From positions 1-48,023 of the forward strand of contig JAZKYL010000075.1 in assembly GCA_045612105.1 (NCBI GenBank): a stretch of DNA of 48,023 bases, written 5' to 3'. Origin of the DNA: SVTX01 sp045612105 (GTDB lineage Bacteria; Bacillota; Clostridia; Oscillospirales; CAG-272). Under the pieces are notes generated by a model that was not told where the DNA came from, did no database searches, and was given only the letters and a program-made list of their open reading frames with translations. Both the position numbers and the translations under genes were made by a program. Shown here piece by piece: positions 25,468-32,369 of this stretch. Numbering within the stretch: the stretch's first letter is position 1; each line of letters opens with the position of its first letter.

Positions 25468-26652
25468 ATGAACATAAAACTCGATTACACCGACGTTTCC
25501 TTCAAAAACGACGGCAGACTCAAGCTGCTTATAATCGTGGGCACCCGCCCCGAAATAATCCGTCTTGCGGCGGTAATTAATAAGTGCCGCAAGTATTTTG
25601 ACTGTGTTTTAGCGCATACCGGACAGAACTATGACTATAATCTCAACGGTGTGTTCTTCAAGGATCTGAAGCTTGAAGCCCCTGAGGTATATATGGATGC
25701 CGTTGGCGATGATCTCGGTGCTACGGTAGGTAATATCATCAATTGCTCCTACAAGCTGATGAATACTATCAAGCCCGACGCTCTGCTTATTCTCGGTGAC
25801 ACCAACTCCTGTCTTTCGGCAATTGCTGCTAAGAGACTTCACATCCCGATCTTCCATATGGAAGCGGGCAACCGTTGTAAGGACGAATGCCTTCCCGAGG
25901 AGACCAACCGCCGTATAGTCGACATCATTTCCGACGTTAATCTTGCCTACTCCGAGCAGGCGAGAACCTACCTGCACGATTGCGGTCTTCCCAAGGAGAG
26001 GACCTACGTTACAGGCTCTCCTATGGCAGAGGTGCTCCATGCAAACCTTGATGAGATCAAGGCAAGCAATATTCACACTCGTCTCGGACTCGAAAAGAAA
26101 AAATATATTCTTCTCTCGGCACACAAAGAAGAGAATATCGACACCGAAAAGAACTTTTTGTCGCTCTTTACGGCGATAAATAAGATGGCGGAGAAGTACG
26201 ATATGCCCGTGCTCTATTCCTGTCATCCCAGAAGCAAAAAGAGACTTGAAGCAAGCGGCTTTAAGCTTGACGAGTGCGTGATCTGTCACGAGCCCCTTGG
26301 ATTCCACGATTATAACTGTCTGCAGATGAATGCTTTTGCGGTAGTGTCCGACAGCGGCACTCTTCCCGAGGAAAGCTCTTTCTTTACAAGCGTAGGCAAT
26401 CCTTTCCCGGCGGTCTGCATAAGAACTTCTACCGAGCGTCCCGAGGCTCTTGATAAGGCATGCTTTATCCTTGCGGGAATCGACGAAAACTCGCTTCTGC
26501 AAGCGGTAGATACAGCAGTGTCAATGACCCTTGAAGGCGATGACGGTATTCCCGTGCCTACTTATACCGACGAAATTGTTTCCACAAAGGTTATTAAAAT
26601 CATCCAGTCCTATACCGGTGTGGTAAATAAAATGGTGTGGAGAAAATTCTGA
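25468..26652 (+). CDS. capG: UDP-GlcNAc 2-epimerase family enzyme, CapG (FnlC/WbjD) type
   Basis: The 394-residue protein belongs to the WecB-like GT-B-fold epimerases: GTRPEIIRLAAVI near residue 26, HTGQNYDYNLNGVFFKDL, HMEAGNRCKDECLPEETNR and SDSGTLPEESSFF. Following capE and capF it should be CapG, which performs the final C2 epimerisation to UDP-L-FucNAc. By motif alone it could be an ordinary UDP-GlcNAc/ManNAc epimerase. It starts after a 45-bp gap with AAAGGAC upstream. Confidence 0.9.
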   Translation: MNIKLDYTDVSFKNDGRLKLLIIVGTRPEIIRLAAVINKCRKYFDCVLAHTGQNYDYNLNGVFFKDLKLEAPEVYMDAVGDDLGATVGNIINCSYKLMNTIKPDALLILGDTNSCLSAIAAKRLHIPIFHMEAGNRCKDECLPEETNRRIVDIISDVNLAYSEQARTYLHDCGLPKERTYVTGSPMAEVLHANLDEIKASNIHTRLGLEKKKYILLSAHKEENIDTEKNFLSLFTAINKMAEKYDMPVLYSCHPRSKKRLEASGFKLDECVICHEPLGFHDYNCLQMNAFAVVSDSGTLPEESSFFTSVGNPFPAVCIRTSTERPEALDKACFILAGIDENSLLQAVDTAVSMTLEGDDGIPVPTYTDEIVSTKVIKIIQSYTGVVNKMVWRKF

Positions 26653-26673
26653 TCTACAGAAAGGAGAGCGTAA

Positions 26674-27846
26674 ATGAACGAACTAAACAGTCAGCTTTTC
26701 GCGCTTTTGCGCTCGGTTTTATGTGGTGAAGAGCTTGACAAAAGCAGATTTGCTAACGTTGATGAAGGCACTTTCAAAAAGCTGTACGTGCTATCCAAAA
26801 AGCATGATCTTGCGCATCTTGTCGGTGCTGCGATTGATAATGCAGGTCTGCTGCTAAATGCTGAAATATCCGAACTGTTTGCAAAACAACAGTTTTTGGC
26901 AGTATACAGATATGAAAATATCAAATTTGAGCAGGATCAAGTAAGCAAGACGTTGGACGAAGCAGGAATACCCTATGTACCTCTGAAGGGAGCGGTTATT
27001 CGCGAGCTTTATCCCGAGCCTTGGATGAGGACGAGCTGTGATATTGATATTTTAGTAAGAGAAACAGATGTTGATAAAGCTGCTGATATCCTTGTAAAGA
27101 CCCTTGGTTATGAGCAAGGAGAAAAACGAAGCTTTCATGACATCCCACTTTTTTCGGCGAGCGGTGTGCATATTGAACTTCACTTCAATATAAACGAAAC
27201 TATTGAGGAAATAGACCGTGTGCTTAAGCGGGTTTGGGATTATGCCTATCCCGTATCCCAAAATACAAGTGAATATAAGCTCACAAATGAATTCTTTATT
27301 TATCACTTTATCGCACACGCATCTTACCATTTCGTGAACGGTGGATGCGGCATACGTCCGATTTTCGATCTTTGGCTTATAACGAATGAATGGGAATATG
27401 ACGAGAATAAGGTCAAAGAGCTCTGCCGCGAAGGAAACCTGGATCGTTTTTATTCGGTTATGAAAGAACTATCTGCGGTTTGGTTTGGAGATCGTGAGCA
27501 TAATGAAATGACAAGTAAAACCGAAAAGTATATCCTTTCAGGCGGCACTTACGGTACTCAGGAGGCGAAAATTGCCGCGGTGCAAGAGGCAAGGGGCGGC
27601 AAAACAGGTTACGTTTTTTCGAGAGTGTTCGTATCCTACGAGCATTTAAAATTTAAGTATCCTTCCTTGAAGTGTAAAGCACTGTCGCCCATATATCAGG
27701 TGCGCAGATGGTTTGATGTTTTCAAAGAAAAAAAGGCATCGGTTTATGCTCGGGAGCTTAATACCACTACAAAGTTAAAGCACGAAAAGATAGATGAGAT
27801 AGGCGCGCTTATGAAAGATCTGAATTTAAATAAGCACATAAAATAA
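26674..27846 (+). CDS. Uncharacterised nucleotidyltransferase family protein (NTP_transf_5-like)
   Basis: The 390-residue protein has a nucleotidyltransferase-like block, IPYVPLKGAVIRELYPEPW followed by MRTSCDIDILV, where the DID acidic motif would bind metal, and helical surroundings. This matches the family PF14907, often found in polysaccharide or modified-peptide clusters with no settled function. It is the last gene before the strong terminator and starts 21 bp after capG behind AAAGGAG. A role in decorating the glycan is possible by location only. There is no signal peptide or membrane segment, so it should be cytoplasmic. Confidence 0.8.
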   Translation: MNELNSQLFALLRSVLCGEELDKSRFANVDEGTFKKLYVLSKKHDLAHLVGAAIDNAGLLLNAEISELFAKQQFLAVYRYENIKFEQDQVSKTLDEAGIPYVPLKGAVIRELYPEPWMRTSCDIDILVRETDVDKAADILVKTLGYEQGEKRSFHDIPLFSASGVHIELHFNINETIEEIDRVLKRVWDYAYPVSQNTSEYKLTNEFFIYHFIAHASYHFVNGGCGIRPIFDLWLITNEWEYDENKVKELCREGNLDRFYSVMKELSAVWFGDREHNEMTSKTEKYILSGGTYGTQEAKIAAVQEARGGKTGYVFSRVFVSYEHLKFKYPSLKCKALSPIYQVRRWFDVFKEKKASVYARELNTTTKLKHEKIDEIGALMKDLNLNKHIK

Positions 27847-27850
27847 ACTG

Positions 27851-27887
27851 AAAAAGAGCGTTAACGATGAATGTTGACGCTCTTTTT
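27851..27887 (+). terminator. Strong terminator of the polysaccharide operon
   Basis: AAAAAGAGCGTTAAC, a 7-base loop, GTTGACGCTCTTTTT: a 15-bp stem with one G-U pair, A-rich before and U-rich after. It starts 4 bp after the last operon gene. Confidence 0.92.
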
Positions 27888-27972
27888 ATGTTTTTAAAGC
27901 TCAATATCAACCCATACCGTAAGATTGTCTGACAGTGGCATATTTATTCAACAATATCCGGCAATAAATTGA

Positions 27973-28054
27973 TTTCAAATTTTGATTTAACGGCGAGATA
28001 CACTTTGCGAATCGCCTTCTCGCTGGAGAAGGCTGTTCTATAAATTGCAATTTT
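27973..28054 (+). repeat. Short copy of the intergenic element (copy A)
   Basis: It is bounded by TTTCAAATTTTGATTTA (27973-27989) and ATAAATTGCAATTT (28040-28053), the same two end sequences and order as the copy at 37820. The interior is only about 50 bp, with complementary GAAGG/CCTTC segments. The rest of the 27888-28118 gap shows nothing else except the permease terminator. Confidence 0.6.
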
Positions 28055-28074
28055 TCAGCTTAATGATAAAACAA

Positions 28075-28096
28075 GGCAGTCGCCGTAGCGACTGCC
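28075..28096 (-). terminator. Terminator of the permease gene
   Basis: GGCAGTCGC, loop CGTA, GCGACTGCC: a perfect 9-bp stem. Read on the minus strand it is followed by TTGTTTTA. It lies 22 bp beyond the permease stop codon. Confidence 0.85.
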
Positions 28097-28118
28097 TATG
28101 TAATATTTCAAAAACGAA

Positions 28119-29495
28119 TTATTCCTCGTCCTTATTCTTTCTTGCCTTGTTTACCATAATGTTAGTAAGGATACCGAGAATAAGAGCACCTGCGATAGCA
28201 GTGATAGTTACCTTGCCGATAACGAAAGCCATACCGCCGATACCGGAAATAAGAATTACCGATGCGGTGAAGAGGTTAGCGTTCTGCTCAAGGTCAACCT
28301 TCTGGATCATCTTAAGACCCGAAACCGCGATGAAGCCGTAAAGGGTAATGCAAACACCACCCATTACGCAACCGGGAATGGAATCAAGGAATGCAACGAA
28401 GGGAGAGATAAATGCAACTGCCATAGACATGATAGCGGTGGTGGTGATGGTTACAACGGATGCGTTTCTGGTAATAGCTACGCAGCCTACACTCTCACCG
28501 TAGGTAGTGTTGGGGCATCCGCCGAAGAATGCGCCGACGAAGGAGCCTACACCGTCACCGAGAAGGGTGTTGTGAAGACCGGGATCCTCAAGAAGGTCGT
28601 GCTCTATGATAGAGGAGAGGTTCTTGTGGTCTGCGATGTGCTCTGCGAATACAACGAACGCAACAGGAATGTATGCGACTGCAACGGTTGCGAGGTAAGC
28701 ACCGTCAAAGTCCTTGATACCCTCGATAGCGGTAAGGAAGGTGAAGTCGGGAAGAGCAACGAACGTGCTGAGATTTACACCGTCAGCAACAAGTGCCTTG
28801 AAGGGAGCGAAATCGATAACCTGAAGCGCGGGGTTTTCGGTAGCGATACCGATAATTGTAAATACGAGACCAACTGCATATCCTGCAAGGATACCAATGA
28901 TGAAGGGAATAAGCTTAGCCATCTTCTTGCCGTAAACAGAGCAGAGAATAACAACTGCAAGAGTTACGATCGCGCAGATGAAGGAAACCCAAGCGGAGGT
29001 GCTCATAACGAAGCCGTTTCCGTTATTGGGACCGTAGGAGAATACGTCGTTTACAGCCGCGCCTGCAAGGGAAAGACCGATGAGTGCAACTGTAGGACCG
29101 ATAACTACGGGAGGCATAAGAATGCTGATCCACTTAACGCCTGCGAACTTAACGACGAGAGCGATGATCACGTAAACGAGAGCAGCGCAGAGAGCACCGA
29201 TAAGAAGTCCGAGGTACCCGACCTGCATTGAGATCGCGCCTGCGAATGCCGCACTCATAGAGCCGATAAACGCGAAAGACGAGCCAAGGAATACGGGGCT
29301 GCGGAATTTGGTGAAGAGCTGGTAGATGATGGTACCTGCGCCTGCACCGAAGAGAGCCGCGGATGCGGTCATTCCGTTACCAACGATAGCGGGTACCGCG
29401 ATGGTAGCAGCCATAATAGCGAGGAGCTGCTGGATAGCGAAAACGATCATCTGACCGAATTTTGGCTTATCCTTTACACCGAAGACGAGTTTCAT
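28119..29495 (-). CDS. Uracil/xanthine permease (NCS2 family, UraA-like)
   Basis: The start is the ATG at 29495 (MKLVFGVKDKP), 8 nt behind GGAGG; a TTG at 29510 overlaps the ribosome site. The 458-residue protein has about 14 hydrophobic segments and both NCS2 core motifs: FAEHIADHKNL, with the first substrate-binding Glu, and GGCPNTTYGESVG, with the second. The AEHIxxH and TTYGE pattern is closer to uracil (UraA) than xanthine transporters. It imports the base with protons across the cytoplasmic membrane. It is transcribed alone, divergent from the RpiR gene, between its own promoter and terminator. Confidence 0.92.
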   Translation of the reverse strand: MKLVFGVKDKPKFGQMIVFAIQQLLAIMAATIAVPAIVGNGMTASAALFGAGAGTIIYQLFTKFRSPVFLGSSFAFIGSMSAAFAGAISMQVGYLGLLIGALCAALVYVIIALVVKFAGVKWISILMPPVVIGPTVALIGLSLAGAAVNDVFSYGPNNGNGFVMSTSAWVSFICAIVTLAVVILCSVYGKKMAKLIPFIIGILAGYAVGLVFTIIGIATENPALQVIDFAPFKALVADGVNLSTFVALPDFTFLTAIEGIKDFDGAYLATVAVAYIPVAFVVFAEHIADHKNLSSIIEHDLLEDPGLHNTLLGDGVGSFVGAFFGGCPNTTYGESVGCVAITRNASVVTITTTAIMSMAVAFISPFVAFLDSIPGCVMGGVCITLYGFIAVSGLKMIQKVDLEQNANLFTASVILISGIGGMAFVIGKVTITAIAGALILGILTNIMVNKARKNKDEE

Positions 29496-29572
29496 AAAGA
29501 AATCCTCCAATTATGAAATTATTTTTTTGTTGAGCTGCCGTTTGACAAAATTCGACTAACTCATACAAAAAC

Positions 29573-29601
29573 ATTCTAACATATTATTAAAAAAATGTAA
29601 A
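29573..29601 (-). promoter_or_regulatory. Promoter of the permease gene
   Basis: On the minus strand: TTTACA, a 17-bp spacer, TAGAAT, with TGT just before the -10. It gives a leader of about 70 nt, too short for the classical purine riboswitch, and I saw no riboswitch core in it. Confidence 0.65.
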
Positions 29602-29673
29602 TAGTTTTTTGATGTTTTTATGGTAGAAAATTGCATCTTTTTTCTGTGCAGAATACACAAAAAGCAAAAAGTA

Positions 29674-29749
29674 GCGCAAAAGATAAATATTTCGATTGAC
29701 TTTTTATAGAAAAAGGTTTATAATATAAGATGTATCATTTTGCGCAAAA
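29674..29749. promoter_or_regulatory. Candidate operator sites flanking the RpiR-gene promoter
   Basis: A perfect 12-bp palindrome TTTTGCGCAAAA lies at 29738-29749, just downstream of the expected transcription start. A second GCGCAAAAG half site lies at 29674-29682, upstream of the -35. Together they bracket the promoter at 29696-29724, the arrangement expected for an autorepressor able to loop DNA. Binding by the adjacent RpiR protein is inference. Confidence 0.45.
29696..29724 (+). promoter_or_regulatory. Promoter of the RpiR-type regulator gene
   Basis: TTGACT, a 17-bp spacer, TATAAT. It lies about 50 bp before the TTG start codon. Confidence 0.75.
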
Positions 29750-29777
29750 GTATTGACCGAAAGGCAAGGATTTTGAT

Positions 29778-30641
29778 TTGAAAACCGATATTTTAAAGTA
29801 CATAGAAGAGAATTACACAAAGTTTTCCAAGGGACAAAAGCAGATAGCCACATATCTCAAGGAGCACTACGACAAGGCAGCTTATATGACCGCCGCGAAG
29901 CTGGGTCACGAGGTCGGAGTGTCGGAATCTACCGTTGTCCGTTTCGTTATGGAGCTTGGCTTTGAGGGATATCCCACGTTTCAGAAATCTCTCCGTGAGC
30001 TTATCCGCGCCAAGCTGACCGCTGTGCAGCGTATTGAGGTTACAAATAACCTTATCGGAGAGGGTAACGTGCTTGAAAAGGTTCTTCTCTCCGACATTGA
30101 TAAAATAAAAAGAACGCTTGATGGAATTGATAAAAAAAGCTTCGACGATGCCGTTAAGAACATAATCGATGCAAAGACGTTCTATATCCTTGGTATGAGA
30201 GCGTCTTCCTATCTTGCAGGATTTTTTAATTACAGCCTACGTATGCTCTCCGACAATGTCCGCTTTATTCAGACCACTTCGGGTAGCGAGACCTTTGAGC
30301 AGATGATGAATATCGGAAAAGGTGACGTGCTTTTCGCAATCAGCTTCCCCCGTTATTCGCAGAGTATAATTAAGGGTGTTGAATTTGCTAAACACGCGGG
30401 TGCCGACGTTATCGCCCTTACCGATAGCGAAAGCTCACCTATTGCCGAGCATGCCGATCAGCTTCTGGTCGCGCAAAGCGATATGGCATCCTTTGCCGAT
30501 TCTCTCGTAGCACCGATGTCGGTGATAAACGCGCTTATAGTCGCCGTCACGAGAGAAAGAAGCGAGGAGTTTTCCGCAAGACTTTGCCGTCTTGAGGAGG
30601 CTTGGGACGAGTACCACGTTTATAACAAAAATAATGATTGA
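29778..30641 (+). CDS. MurR/RpiR family transcriptional regulator
   Basis: The 287-residue regulator begins at TTG 29778, 7 nt after AAGGA; the N terminus there is complete for the family. Residues 1-75 form the helix-turn-helix domain (TAAKLGHEVGVSESTVVRF). Residues about 110-250 form a SIS sugar-isomerase-like domain (YILGMRASSYLAGFF, AISFPRYSQSIIKG, IALTDSESSPIAEHAD) that normally senses a phosphosugar. The ligand is unknown. The promoter is bracketed by GCGCAAAA sites, suggesting autoregulation, and it may also control the divergent permease. The downstream flavoprotein overlaps or abuts it. Confidence 0.9.
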   Translation: MKTDILKYIEENYTKFSKGQKQIATYLKEHYDKAAYMTAAKLGHEVGVSESTVVRFVMELGFEGYPTFQKSLRELIRAKLTAVQRIEVTNNLIGEGNVLEKVLLSDIDKIKRTLDGIDKKSFDDAVKNIIDAKTFYILGMRASSYLAGFFNYSLRMLSDNVRFIQTTSGSETFEQMMNIGKGDVLFAISFPRYSQSIIKGVEFAKHAGADVIALTDSESSPIAEHADQLLVAQSDMASFADSLVAPMSVINALIVAVTRERSEEFSARLCRLEEAWDEYHVYNKNND

Positions 30642-30642
30642 T

Positions 30643-31893
30643 ATGACAGATAATTTAAATAAAAAAAACGTTGCCGTTGTTGGCGGCGGAGCGGCGGGAA
30701 TGATGGCGGCGATACACGCGGCATATATGGGTGCCGAGGTTTTGATGTTTGAAAAAAACGACCGTCTGGGAAAAAAGCTCCGAATTACGGGCAAGGGAAG
30801 ATGTAACGTAACAAACGATTGCCCCACAAATGAATTTTTGAATAACGTACCCACCAATCCAAGGTTTCTTTATGCCGCGCTGAACCGTTTTTCGACCTCT
30901 GACACCATGGACTTTTTCGAGGGCTGCGGAGTGCCTCTCAAGGTCGAGCGAGGAAAGCGAGTTTTCCCGATTTCCGATAAGGCAGCTGATATAGTCAAGG
31001 CACTCTCCGACAGATGCCGCGACGTTGGTGTTCGGACGGTTCACGACAAAATAACGTCTCTTGAAATATCCGACGGTCGTGTTACTGCCGTTTTTGCAGG
31101 GGATACAAGATATCCCTGCGACAGCGTTATAGTCTGCACAGGAGGCAAATCTTACCCCGGAACAGGCTCCGACGGCGACGGATACCGATTCGCAAAGCAA
31201 GCGGGTCATACCGTTACTGAATTGAGACCGTCTCTCGTTCCTATCGTCTCGGACGGAAATCTTTGCCAGAGAATGCAAGGGCTTTCACTGAAAAACGTCG
31301 CATTGAAGATAGTCAGAACAGATAACGGAAAGTGCGTGTACGAGGATTTCGGTGAAATGATGTTCACACATTTCGGTATGACAGGACCAATGATCCTCTC
31401 TGCCTCTGCGCATATTCCGGATGTTGAAAAAGGAAAATACGTGGCGATGATCGATCTGAAGCCGGCACTTGACGAGCAGGAGCTCGACGCAAGAATAAGA
31501 GCCGATTTCGCCAAATATAATAACAAGGATTTTGTCAATTCTCTCGGCGATCTGCTCCCCTTGAAGGCTATAGAGCCGATAATTGACGTTTGCGGTATCG
31601 ATCCGAGAAAAAAGGTCAATTCGATCACGAAAGAAGAGAGAAGAAGACTGCTTGAAGCCATAAAATATATGAAAATACCGCTCCTTCGCTTCCGTCCTAT
31701 CGATGAGGCGATCATTACCAAGGGTGGTGTTGCCGTCAGCGAAATAAATCCCAAAACTATGGAGTCAAAGCTCGTCGCGGGACTCTATTTTGCCGGCGAG
31801 GTCCTCGATCTCGACGCATATACCGGCGGCTTCAATCTTCAAATAGCCTTTTCAACCGCCGTCGTCGCAGGTGAGAGCGCGGCAGAGATCTAA
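30643..31893 (+). CDS. HI0933-family NAD(P)/FAD-dependent flavoprotein (YhiN/BaiN-like)
   Basis: The start is uncertain: ATG 30643 lies 1 bp after the RpiR stop and ATG 30634 overlaps it; neither has a clear ribosome site, so coupling is likely. From 30643 there are 416 residues with the FAD motif VVGGGAAGMMAAIHAA, FEKNDRLGKKLRITGKGRCN, MFTHFGMTGP, and the C-terminal GEVLDLDAYTGGFNLQIAF block. These are hallmarks of the HI0933/YhiN family, which includes the bile-acid enzyme BaiN. The physiological substrate of most members is unknown; the BaiN activity should not be transferred on this evidence. Confidence 0.88.
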   Translation: MTDNLNKKNVAVVGGGAAGMMAAIHAAYMGAEVLMFEKNDRLGKKLRITGKGRCNVTNDCPTNEFLNNVPTNPRFLYAALNRFSTSDTMDFFEGCGVPLKVERGKRVFPISDKAADIVKALSDRCRDVGVRTVHDKITSLEISDGRVTAVFAGDTRYPCDSVIVCTGGKSYPGTGSDGDGYRFAKQAGHTVTELRPSLVPIVSDGNLCQRMQGLSLKNVALKIVRTDNGKCVYEDFGEMMFTHFGMTGPMILSASAHIPDVEKGKYVAMIDLKPALDEQELDARIRADFAKYNNKDFVNSLGDLLPLKAIEPIIDVCGIDPRKKVNSITKEERRRLLEAIKYMKIPLLRFRPIDEAIITKGGVAVSEINPKTMESKLVAGLYFAGEVLDLDAYTGGFNLQIAFSTAVVAGESAAEI

Positions 31894-31894
31894 T

Positions 31895-32321
31895 GATAAA
31901 TTGCAATTTATCTGCGAGTGTTGGCGAAGCCTTTTGAAAGTTTTTGCGTCCTTTTTCCCAAAACCCGCCCGCTGACCCAACGCGCGGAGCGTTGCTCGCC
32001 TCCGCAGAGGCGAAATCTCTTACACGCGCTTTTCTTTTTGCTAAGCTTTTTCTTTTGCGCTTCTTCTGCCAAAAGAAAAAGCGGGCAAACGATTTGAAAA
32101 AGCTTTATGAGATAAGGGGGAACCCCCACTTGTGTGTTCCCCCTCTGCCAAGCCTTCGGCTTGACATTCACCCCTTCGTGGCGCTTTGGAAGGATAGGGG
32201 TATTTCGCCCTCTGCGGAGGGCGACCGCCGGTCGCGGCGGCTCCGACGAGCTTTTGGAAAAGCTCGGGCAAAACTTCCATCAGACATCGCCGTGGAGTCC
32301 CCCATAAATCAAAATTTGAAA
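31895..32321 (-). repeat. Hairpin-rich intergenic element (copy B, inverted)
   Basis: It begins 2 bp after the flavoprotein stop with the 18-bp palindrome GATAAATTGCAATTTATC (31895-31912) and ends with the reverse complement of TTTCAAATTTTGATTTA (32305-32321), so it is copy C in the opposite orientation. The GC-rich interior is packed with stems: GCTTTTTCTTTTG with its complement (32045-32082), GGGGGAAC/GTTCCCCC (32116-32143), CGCCCTC/GAGGGCG (32206-32223) and CGAGCTTTT/AAAAGCTCG (32247-32266). No convincing gene lies in this 476-bp gap. Confidence 0.6.
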
Positions 32322-32332
32322 AGCAATAAAAA

Positions 32333-32356
32333 GGGAAGAGACCGAGGTCTCTTCCC
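32333..32356 (-). terminator. Terminator of the 1760-residue lipoprotein gene
   Basis: GGGAAGAGACC, a 2-base gap, GGTCTCTTCCC: a perfect 11-bp stem, followed on the minus strand by TTTTTATT. It lies 13 bp beyond the stop codon. Confidence 0.9.
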
Positions 32357-32369
32357 GATTTTGTTAAAT

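Noticed and set aside
29496..29572. Purine or PRPP-type riboswitch before the permease gene
   Set aside because: The leader is only about 70 nt, AT-rich, and shows no conserved junction or aptamer core.
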